Shown: in pieces, positions 51,550 to 58,809 of the stretch | Position numbering within the stretch: position 1 is the first letter of the stretch | How the letters are laid out: the number at the start of each line of letters is the position of its first letter | DNA from: Pseudoclavibacter endophyticus | GTDB taxonomy: Bacteria; Actinomycetota; Actinomycetes; Actinomycetales; Microbacteriaceae | DNA: 64,000 bases | Assembly: GCF_008831085.1 (NCBI RefSeq) | Contig: NZ_WBJY01000001.1 | Location: forward strand, 434,001-498,000 | Reading direction: 5' to 3' | The notes under the pieces: generated by a model | The model's input: the letters and a program-made list of their open reading frames with translations, nothing else | Told to the model about the DNA's origin: nothing | The model's database searches: none | Translations under genes and position numbers: made by a program

Positions 51550-52758
51550 CTACAGGTCGGCGTGCAGCTCCCACACCTGGTCGGCGGATGCGGACCAGTG
51601 GTAGACATCGTGGCGGTCGCGCCCGGCGACGCGCAGTCGCCGAGCGAGATCGGTGTTGCCCAGCACGTCGGCGACCCCCGACTCGAGGCGTTCGCTGTAG
51701 TCGGCGAGGGCTGTCTCGACATCGCCGCCGTCGAGCGACGCGGCGGCGTTCGCGGCGCTGCCGCGCTCGATGACGTGCGCCGCATCCATGCCGACCTCGC
51801 GGAGCGCGGGGGCGTCGGAGGTGATGACGGGGGTGCCGAACTGGAACGCTTCGACGACGGGCAGCCCGAAGCCGGCCTCGAGGCTCGGCACGACGAGGGC
51901 GGAAGCCCGCTGCAGCGCGACGGCCACGGCCGTGTCGCTGATGACGCCGAGCACCAGCACGCGCCGAGGGTCGACACCGCTGGCGGCGATGAGCGCCTCG
52001 GTCGTCAACGCTTCGTCGTCGGTCCCGGCCGAGGTCGGGCCGACGACGACGAGGGTCGCGTCGGCGAGCTTCGGCCGCGCGAAGGCCCGGAGGAGTGGCG
52101 CGAGCCCCTTGCGCGGCGCGGCGCTCGCGAACGTGAGCACGTAGTCGTCGGGCAGCCCCAGTCGCTCGGCGATGCGGTCGCCCTCGTCCTCGGTGGGCGG
52201 CAGCACGATGCGCCGGTCGGCCGCGCCGCCGATGACGCGCAGGCGATCACCGAAGTCGAAGTGCTCCGAGAGCTCGTCCGCGACGGCGTTCGTGGGCGCC
52301 ACGACCGCCGAGGCGTAGCGGTGCACGCGCCGCAACATGGCCGTTTCGAACGTCACGGCCGCGGGCGAGCGCAGCTCGGGCCGTCGGAGCGCGGTCGTGT
52401 CGTGCACCGACACGACGGTCTGGTCGATGCCGTAGGCGAGCGAGATGTCGCGCACGGGAGCGAGCAGACTCATGGCGTGAATGAAGCCGCCGCCGGCACG
52501 CCCGGTCGCGAAGCCACGCCGCCACGCCCTCCCGAGGGCGTCGGGCCGCTTCGAGAGCTGCGTGATCTCGGTCAGACCGGGCAGTTCGCTCGTCACGCGC
52601 TCGAACTCGTCGGGCGTGGCCTTCGGGAGGATCGCCTCGACCTCGCAGCCGACGGGGGCGCGCGCGATCACCTGCTCGGCGAGGTTGCGGGCGTAGCGGC
52701 GCCCACCGCTGGGCCGGTCGTCGAGCATCCGGTCGAGAATGACGCGAAGGGTGACCAT
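51550..52758 (-). CDS. GT4-type family 1 glycosyltransferase
   Basis: ATG 52758 gives 402 residues of a GT-B fold. VVAPTNAVADELSEHF near residue 160, TFASAAPRKGLAPLLRAF near 208 and the GT4 E-x7-E motif in PSLEAGFGLPVVEAFQFGTPVIT near 300 are diagnostic of retaining sugar transferases such as mannosyl- or rhamnosyltransferases. The early ILDRMLDDRPSGGRRYARNL is the acceptor-side glycine region. The start codon overlaps the rfbD stop by one base (TGATG), so it is translated with the rhamnose genes and probably uses dTDP-rhamnose or a sugar in the same glycan. Confidence 0.9.
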   Translation of the reverse strand: MVTLRVILDRMLDDRPSGGRRYARNLAEQVIARAPVGCEVEAILPKATPDEFERVTSELPGLTEITQLSKRPDALGRAWRRGFATGRAGGGFIHAMSLLAPVRDISLAYGIDQTVVSVHDTTALRRPELRSPAAVTFETAMLRRVHRYASAVVAPTNAVADELSEHFDFGDRLRVIGGAADRRIVLPPTEDEGDRIAERLGLPDDYVLTFASAAPRKGLAPLLRAFARPKLADATLVVVGPTSAGTDDEALTTEALIAASGVDPRRVLVLGVISDTAVAVALQRASALVVPSLEAGFGLPVVEAFQFGTPVITSDAPALREVGMDAAHVIERGSAANAAASLDGGDVETALADYSERLESGVADVLGNTDLARRLRVAGRDRHDVYHWSASADQVWELHADL

Positions 52759-53657
52759 CAGACCGCCAGCACCCCCTGACGGGCGGCGTCTTCGAGCGCC
52801 TCGAGCCACGGCCGCATGGGGGCAATACCGGCCTCGCGCCACCGGTCGTGTCCGAGCACCGAGTACGCGGGGCGCGGGGCGGGGCGCACGAATGCCGAGG
52901 AATCGGTCTCGTGCACGGCGTCGGGCTCGGCGCCGACCAGCCGGAAGATCTCACGCGCGAACCCGTGCCACGAGACCTCACCGGCGTTGGTGCCGTGATA
53001 CACGCCGGCGGGCGCGTCGGCGTCCAGGAGAGCGACGATCTGCGCGGCGAGGTCGCCGGTGAAGGTGGGCTGCCCGAGCTGGTCGGCCACGACCTCGACG
53101 CTGGGGCGGGAGGCCGCGAGGCGCGCCATCGTGCGCGCGAAGTTGCCCCCACCGGCGCCATACAGCCAGGCGGTGCGCACGATGAGGGTGCCGTCGGGAT
53201 GCTCGGCGCGCGCGAGCCGCTCGCCGGCCGCCTTGGTGCGCCCGTACGCCGAGATCGGGTCGAGCGGGGCATCCTCGGGGTAGGGCGAGGTCGCGTCGCC
53301 GCGGAAGACGTAGTCGGTGGAAAGCTGCACGAACCGGGCGCCGGCCTCGCGAGCGGCGACCGCGAGGTTGGCCGCTCCCGTGGCGTTAACGGTGTAGGCC
53401 GCGTCTTCGTCGCCCTCGGCGTCGTCGACGCGCGTGTACGCGGCCGCGTTGATGACGGCGTCGTGCCCCTCGACGGCGGCGAGGCACGCGGCGGCGTCGG
53501 CCACGTCGAGGTCGGCGTGGTCAAGCGCCGTGACTCCTCGCCCCTCGAGCGCACGTTGGAGGTCGAGGCCGAGCATGCCACCGGCCCCGGCGATGAGCAC
53601 GCGCGTTGGCCCGCCGGACCGCGGCGTGTCAGCCGAGCTCGACGAGGCGCGCGTCAC
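52758..53657 (-). CDS. rfbD: dTDP-4-dehydrorhamnose reductase
   Basis: GTG 53657 overlaps the rfbB stop by 4 nt (GTGA), giving 299 residues. The first about 18 residues are a Ser/Thr-rich lead before TRVLIAGAGGMLGLDLQ, the NADPH loop. DAVINAAAYTRVDDAEGDED near 82, QLSTDYVFRG near 118 and the active-site YGRTK near 148 with GTLIVRTAWLYG are classic RfbD. It makes the last step to dTDP-L-rhamnose. Confidence 0.95.
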   Translation of the reverse strand: MTRASSSSADTPRSGGPTRVLIAGAGGMLGLDLQRALEGRGVTALDHADLDVADAAACLAAVEGHDAVINAAAYTRVDDAEGDEDAAYTVNATGAANLAVAAREAGARFVQLSTDYVFRGDATSPYPEDAPLDPISAYGRTKAAGERLARAEHPDGTLIVRTAWLYGAGGGNFARTMARLAASRPSVEVVADQLGQPTFTGDLAAQIVALLDADAPAGVYHGTNAGEVSWHGFAREIFRLVGAEPDAVHETDSSAFVRPAPRPAYSVLGHDRWREAGIAPMRPWLEALEDAARQGVLAV

Positions 53658-54637
53658 AGGGCCGCACGCTCCTTCAGGGGCTCCCACCAGCTGCGGTTGT
53701 CGCGGTACCACTGCACGACATCGGCGAGGCCCTCTTCGAACGGCACCTGCGGCTCGTAACCGAGCTCGTTCTGGATCTTCGAGATGTCGACGCAGTAGCG
53801 CAGGTCGTGGCCAAGGCGGTCGGCGACCCGATCGACGTACGACCAGTCCCTGCCGGTGGCGTCGAGCAGCTGTTGCGTGACCTCTTTATTAGTGAGCTGC
53901 GTGCCGCCGCCGATGTTGTAGACCTCGCCCGCACGGCCCTTTGTGAGCACGAGGGCGATGCCCCGGCAGTGGTCGTCGACGTGCAGCCAGTCGCGGACGT
54001 TGTTGCCCTCGCCGTAGAGGGGCACGTGCTTGCCGTCGATCAGGTTCGTGACGAAAAGCGGGATGAGCTTCTCTGGGAAGTGGTAGCGGCCGTAGTTGTT
54101 GCTGCAGCGCGTGATCGACAGGTTCATGCCGTGGGTGCGGAAGTAGGACCGCGCCATGAGGTCGCTCGACGCCTTCGACGCCGCATAAGGGCTGTTGGGC
54201 AGCAGCGGGCACTCCTCGTCCCACTCGCCCTCCTCGATCGAGCCGTACACCTCGTCGGTCGACACGTGCACGAAGCGTTCGAGACCGTGGCGCAAGGCGG
54301 CGTCGAGCAGGCGCTGCGTGCCGACCACGTTGGTCTCCACGAAGATCGAGGCGTCGCGCACGGAGCGATCGACGTGCGATTCGGCTGCGAAGTGCACGAC
54401 CGCGTCGACCTTCGGCATCCACTCGTCGAGCACGTCGTTGTCGCGGATGTCACCGTGCACGAACGTGAGCCGCGGCGAGTCGGCGACGGGGTCCAGGTTG
54501 GCCCGGTTGCCCGAGTAGGTGAGCGCGTCGAGCACGACGACCTCGGCGCCCTCGAGACCGGGGTACGCGTCTTCAAGCGCGCGTCGTACGAAGTTGGAGC
54601 CGATGAATCCGGCTCCGCCGGTCACGAGAAGCTGCAT
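53654..54637 (-). CDS. rfbB: dTDP-glucose 4,6-dehydratase
   Basis: ATG 54637 (AAGGA 8 nt upstream) gives 327 residues of an extended SDR. NAD motif VTGGAGFIGSNF is at 5-16; AAESHVDRS near 82, VSTDEVYGS near 120 with the catalytic Thr-Asp-Glu, and YAASKASSD near 150. TRCSNNYGRYHFPEKLIP compressed near 180 is specific to RfbB. It converts dTDP-glucose to the 4-keto-6-deoxy form. rfbA and rfbC are not in the window. TACCAT at 54708-54703 on the minus strand may be the operon's -10. Confidence 0.96.
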   Translation of the reverse strand: MQLLVTGGAGFIGSNFVRRALEDAYPGLEGAEVVVLDALTYSGNRANLDPVADSPRLTFVHGDIRDNDVLDEWMPKVDAVVHFAAESHVDRSVRDASIFVETNVVGTQRLLDAALRHGLERFVHVSTDEVYGSIEEGEWDEECPLLPNSPYAASKASSDLMARSYFRTHGMNLSITRCSNNYGRYHFPEKLIPLFVTNLIDGKHVPLYGEGNNVRDWLHVDDHCRGIALVLTKGRAGEVYNIGGGTQLTNKEVTQQLLDATGRDWSYVDRVADRLGHDLRYCVDISKIQNELGYEPQVPFEEGLADVVQWYRDNRSWWEPLKERAAL

Positions 54638-54990
54638 GCGTGGTCCTTGCTGCGTGGTGATCGAGTGCGCGGGTCGCCCGAGGATCCGGGCGTCCACCCG
54701 GCATGGTACCGCGAGGCACCCGCGAGCACGTCAGCGCCTGAAACCCTGTCAAACGGGATCGGTGGACGCCACTCGCAGTGACGCCGGGGCGCGCCTCCCG
54801 ACGGGTGCGCGCGGCACGGTCGCAGTGCCGCAGCCGCGGGGCGAGGTGCGACTCGCAAAACGTGAGCGCCTGACTGGCCCCGGATGTCAGTGCTCGGGGA
54901 GAACCCGCATCGGCTCTCAGCGACTGACCATAGCAGCCGATGCTCACCCCGTGCCCCGTCGCGCCGGTGCCATGTGGTTAGCCTGTGGTC
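54638..54990. other. 353-bp divergent region between rfbB and decarboxylase genes
   Basis: No gene is visible. The left part holds a minus-strand TACCAT (54708-54703) about 66 nt before rfbB. The right part holds the plus-strand TAGCCT (54979-54984) 6 nt before the decarboxylase ATG. The middle has no recognised site. Confidence 0.45.
54979..54984 (+). promoter_or_regulatory. -10 element of a leaderless decarboxylase transcript
   Basis: TAGCCT lies 6 nt before ATG 54991, and no ribosome site precedes it. This spacing supports transcription starting at the start codon. Confidence 0.45.
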
Positions 54991-56376
54991 ATGTCTCAAG
55001 ACGTCACCGAGTCCGCCAGCGAACAGCCCGCCCGGCCCGCGTTCACGGGACGCCCCGGCCTGCGCCCACTCCCCGCGACGCGCCTCGCCGAAGCCGGCAT
55101 GGAGCCACGGGACGCCTACCAGTACTTGCACGAAGAGCTGCAGCTCGACGGCAGCTCGCGCTTGAACCTGGCGACCTTCGTCACGACCTGGATGGATCCA
55201 GAGGCCGATCGCCTCATGGCAGAGACGTTCGACAAGAACATGATCGACAAGGACGAGTATCCGGTCACTGCCCGGTTCGAGGAGCGTTGCGTGGCGATCG
55301 TCGCCGATTTGCTCAACGCGCCGGGGCTCAGCGAAGACCCCGTTGACGCTACGGGCGTGTCGACGGTCGGCTCATCCGAGGCCGTCATGCTCTCGGGGCT
55401 TGCGCTCAAGTGGCGCTGGCGTCAGCGGCGCCGCGAGGCCGGTGCCGAAGCTGCGGCGCCGAATCTCGTGCTCGGTAGCAATGTGCAGGTTGTGTGGGAG
55501 AAGTTCTGCCGGTACTTCGATGTGGAACCCCGTTACCTTCCGGTGCGCTCAGGTCAGTACACGATCACGCCAGACCAGGTGCGGGAGGCCGTCGATGAGG
55601 AAACGATCGGCGTGGTCGGCATCCTCGGTACGACGTATACGGGCGAGTTCGAGCCGATCGCGGAGATCGTGGCCGCGCTTGACGACCTTGCGGCGTCGGG
55701 CGGCCCGGACGTACCCGTGCACGTTGATGCCGCGAGCGGTGGCTTCGTCGTGCCGTTCCTCCACCCCGAGCTCGAGTGGGACTTTCGCCTCCCGCGCGTC
55801 GTATCGATCAACGTCAGCGGGCACAAGTACGGGCTGACCTATCCCGGCATCGGCTTCGCGATCTGGCGCGATGCCGCTCATCTGCCGGACGAGCTCGTCT
55901 TCCGAGTGAACTATCTGGGAGGCGACATGCCGACCTTCACCCTGAACTTCTCGCGTCCGGGCAATCAGATCGTCGGCCAGTACTACAACTTCATTCGGCT
56001 CGGCCGGGATGGATACGCCGCCATCATGCGCACCCTCCGCGACACCGCCACGTGGCTTGCGACGCGGCTCTCCGAGGTCGAGGGCGTGTACATCATTGCG
56101 GACGGCTCGCAGTTGCCCGTCATCGCGCTACGGCTGGATGCGACGCTCGGGTTCACCGCGCACGACCTCTCGCATGAACTGCGCACCTTCGGCTGGCAGG
56201 TGCCCGCCTACACGATGCCACCCGATGCCGAGACGATCGCGGTGTTGCGCATCGTCGTGCGCGACGGTTTCAGCCGCAACCTGGCGGAGCGGTTTCTCGA
56301 CGACTTCCGTGCCGCGGCCATGCGGTTGCACGACGGTGTGCGTCCGCACGCCGACGCCGAGGCGTTCGCGCACTGA
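54991..56376 (+). CDS. gad: Glutamate decarboxylase
   Basis: ATG 54991 is preferred to GTG 54985; the protein has 461 residues, the usual length. It is a fold type I PLP enzyme: Lys279 in INVSGHKYGL binds the cofactor, VHVDAASGGFVVPF near 243 holds the PLP-nitrogen Asp, and NLATFVTTWMDPEADRLM is the family start. It decarboxylates glutamate to GABA, consuming a proton, which aids acid tolerance or feeds the GABA shunt. No glutamate/GABA antiporter gene is adjacent. It interrupts the minus-strand glycan cluster. Confidence 0.96.
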   Translation: MSQDVTESASEQPARPAFTGRPGLRPLPATRLAEAGMEPRDAYQYLHEELQLDGSSRLNLATFVTTWMDPEADRLMAETFDKNMIDKDEYPVTARFEERCVAIVADLLNAPGLSEDPVDATGVSTVGSSEAVMLSGLALKWRWRQRRREAGAEAAAPNLVLGSNVQVVWEKFCRYFDVEPRYLPVRSGQYTITPDQVREAVDEETIGVVGILGTTYTGEFEPIAEIVAALDDLAASGGPDVPVHVDAASGGFVVPFLHPELEWDFRLPRVVSINVSGHKYGLTYPGIGFAIWRDAAHLPDELVFRVNYLGGDMPTFTLNFSRPGNQIVGQYYNFIRLGRDGYAAIMRTLRDTATWLATRLSEVEGVYIIADGSQLPVIALRLDATLGFTAHDLSHELRTFGWQVPAYTMPPDAETIAVLRIVVRDGFSRNLAERFLDDFRAAAMRLHDGVRPHADAEAFAH

Positions 56377-56431
56377 GCGCGCGGGAAGCCGCCTAGCCCG
56401 CCTGACGGGGAGAGACCGCCGAAGACGACCG

Positions 56432-56466
56432 CCGCGGTGGCTGCCGTGGGTTTCAGCCGACCGCGG
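56432..56466. terminator. Strong hairpin between convergent genes
   Basis: CCGCGGTGGCTG (56432-56443) pairs with CAGCC (56454-56458) and ACCGCGG (56460-56466), a 12-bp stem with a single G bulge and a 10-nt loop. It can end both the decarboxylase and the first acyltransferase transcripts. Confidence 0.6.
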
Positions 56467-56483
56467 GGCATTGCGGAGCCGGG

Positions 56484-58799
56484 TTACGGAGCGAGCGCCT
56501 CGGGCCACCAGGGCAGGCGTTCTGCGAGCGTCGGCGCGGCGGTGTAGGCGAGAGCGCGCATGAAGGTCGCGGTCACGTGGTCGTCGTCGTAGAAGACGGT
56601 GAGGCCACCGAGCTCGGGGCGGCACACGCCGTCGGGGCAGACGAACGGGTTGAGGTCGACATACACGCCGCCGGCGTCTTCGATGGATGCCCGGATCGCC
56701 GGATTCGGTGCCGTGAGGGTCGTGCCCCACAGGCAGCGTTCGCTGCCGAAGCCCCACCGCTCGGCGCACTCGAGCATGTGCAGGTCGCTTCGCGGGGTGT
56801 CGCGCACGGCGACGACCTCGATGCCGGCTTCGGTCATGTCGGCAACCCAGTCGGCGAGGCCCGGCAACTCGAGCTCGGTGTGCTCGTCCTGGCTCCACGA
56901 CGCGAGTACCACGACGGCATCCGGCCGATTCTCGAGCAGGTCGGCCGTCGCGTCCTCCCAGAGGGCGAGGCAGCCGTCTCGCCAGGCGTCGTCGAACCAG
57001 TCGGCGTCGGCGGCCTGCAGGGCGCCGAACTGGCAGGCGTGGTCGAGGTAGCCGCGCACGGCCCATCCCTCGTGCCGCGCCGTCTCGTCGATGAGTTGGG
57101 CGAGCTGCATGGCGTGCGAGTTGCCCACGACGTACACGGAGTGGTCGGCGCTCGCGGGATCGACGTCGTCGAGGTTGGCCTGGCAGAAGCGCAGCGAGCG
57201 GTCGACGGTCTCGGCTGGCAGCATTTCGGGCTCGCAGGGGGCGAGCTCGCCGAGGTCGCCGCTCACCCATGGCGCGGGGATCGGCGACGTGGCGCCGAGC
57301 GCCTGGGCGTCAGGTTGGTCGGGGTCGTCGGTGAAGCCGGTGCCGGGCGCCACGACCGCGGGCGGGCCGGCGGCGCCGGCGGGTGCGCCGGCGGAAACCA
57401 CGTTCGGACCCATGACCGACAGGTCGGCCCCCTGTGCCTGCGCTTGCGCCTCGTCACGCTGCCGGTCGGCGTAGGCGCCCGCGGCCGAGGTGACGCCGGC
57501 GACGAGGGCGACGAGGGCGGCGACGCTGCCGGCGGCGCGCCAGGGGAAACGCCGCACACGGGTGAGCAGCAGCGGGCGATCGGCGGGATGCTCCGGTCGC
57601 GCGGCCGATCGCGACGAACGGCGGCGAATGAGGCGAGCTGCCGGGCGCTCGACGAGGTGCGCGACGAGCACGGCGAGGACAACCGAGACGAGCAGGTAGG
57701 CGCTGCCCTCGAGGAGGCCCGGATGGTCGGTGCGCAGCACGGCCATGCCAAAGATGAGCACGGGCCAGTGCACGAGATAGAGCGCGTAGGTATAGCCGCC
57801 TGCGCGCGCGAGGGCGGGGTGCGCCAGCAGGCGATCGCCCCCGAAGCGCGTGGGGGCGTCGGCGGTCGTCGCGGCGCCGGCGCCGACGATGATGAGCGCC
57901 GCCGACACGACCGGCCAGAGTGCGGCGACGCCGGGGAAGGTGCCCTCGACCGGGATGAGGAAACCGCAGGAGACCGCCCCGGCGATACCGAGCCAGATGA
58001 GGGCGCCCCGCCACGCCGCGCCGAGCCGGATGTAGGGCAGCGCGAGCGCGAGCACGGAACCGGCCGCGAACTGCCACAGCCTCGCCCACAGGTCGAAGTA
58101 GGCGTGCTGCTGGTTGATCGCCGTCGCGATCGTCGACCACGCCAACCCGGCGACGAGGATCGTGCCGAAGACCCACAGGCAGAGCGTGCGGATCGACAGG
58201 AGCCTCCGCACGTGCGACGACTGCATGGCGAGGGCGACGGCGGCGAAGACGAGCGGCCAGAGGACGAACACCTGTGCTTGCACGGCGAGCGACCAGTAGT
58301 GCTGGAACGGCGAGGCCAGCCCAGTGCCCTGGCCGAAGTAGTCGACCAGCGTGTTCTGCAGCCAGCGGTTCTCGACGTAGAGCGTGCTCGCGAAGAATTG
58401 CTCGACGTAGCCGCCGAACTGCGAAACGGGCAGGGCGACGAGGCTGCCTGCGAGGATCAGCGCGGCGACGACGACGCTGAGCGGCATGAGACGGCCGAAT
58501 CGCTTCGCGATGTATTGGAGTGGCAGCAGGGGTTCGCCCCGCTCGAGGCGGCCGAGGAGTGATCGCGTCATGAGGAAGGCCGAGACGAGCAGGAAGATGT
58601 CGACGCCGCCTGAGACGCGGTCGAACCAGATGTGGAAGGTGGCGACCAGCAGCAGCGCGAGCGTGCGCAGCCCCTGCACCTCCGGCATCCAGCCGGCGGG
58701 GGAGTGGGCGCGCGAGGGCGTGACCGGCTCGTGTGAGACGGTCCCCCTCGCGTCAGTCGCGGCCGCAGCATCCACGCGAATCACCGTAACCGCGATCAA
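56484..58799 (-). CDS. OafA-like acyltransferase with SGNH domain (copy 1)
   Basis: 771 residues from the farthest TTG; GTG codons about 7-10 codons later, or at the VSHEP segment, may be the true start. Residues about 38-400 are an acyltransferase-3 membrane domain: QGLRTLALLLVATFHIWFD with its conserved His, GGVDIFLLVSAFLMTRSL, and about ten helices. After a linker, an extracellular SGNH domain follows with VVGNSHAMQL (near 553) and DDDHVTATF (near 735) holding the Ser and Asp-x-x-His. Such proteins O-acetylate surface sugars. Tandem with two relatives near the rhamnose genes. Confidence 0.88.
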   Translation of the reverse strand: MIAVTVIRVDAAAATDARGTVSHEPVTPSRAHSPAGWMPEVQGLRTLALLLVATFHIWFDRVSGGVDIFLLVSAFLMTRSLLGRLERGEPLLPLQYIAKRFGRLMPLSVVVAALILAGSLVALPVSQFGGYVEQFFASTLYVENRWLQNTLVDYFGQGTGLASPFQHYWSLAVQAQVFVLWPLVFAAVALAMQSSHVRRLLSIRTLCLWVFGTILVAGLAWSTIATAINQQHAYFDLWARLWQFAAGSVLALALPYIRLGAAWRGALIWLGIAGAVSCGFLIPVEGTFPGVAALWPVVSAALIIVGAGAATTADAPTRFGGDRLLAHPALARAGGYTYALYLVHWPVLIFGMAVLRTDHPGLLEGSAYLLVSVVLAVLVAHLVERPAARLIRRRSSRSAARPEHPADRPLLLTRVRRFPWRAAGSVAALVALVAGVTSAAGAYADRQRDEAQAQAQGADLSVMGPNVVSAGAPAGAAGPPAVVAPGTGFTDDPDQPDAQALGATSPIPAPWVSGDLGELAPCEPEMLPAETVDRSLRFCQANLDDVDPASADHSVYVVGNSHAMQLAQLIDETARHEGWAVRGYLDHACQFGALQAADADWFDDAWRDGCLALWEDATADLLENRPDAVVVLASWSQDEHTELELPGLADWVADMTEAGIEVVAVRDTPRSDLHMLECAERWGFGSERCLWGTTLTAPNPAIRASIEDAGGVYVDLNPFVCPDGVCRPELGGLTVFYDDDHVTATFMRALAYTAAPTLAERLPWWPEALAP
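58531..58681 (-). repeat. 151-bp patch nearly identical to one in the next paralogue
   Basis: This stretch aligns without gaps to 60680-60830 with four mismatches by eye (about 97 %), whereas the rest of the two genes is much more diverged. It encodes the first helix and GGVDIFLLVSAF motif. Confidence 0.85.
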
Positions 58800-58809
58800 C
58801 GCACGTGGG

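Noticed and set aside
54985-54990. GTG start of glutamate decarboxylase
   Set aside because: It would add two residues; the -10 spacing fits ATG 54991.
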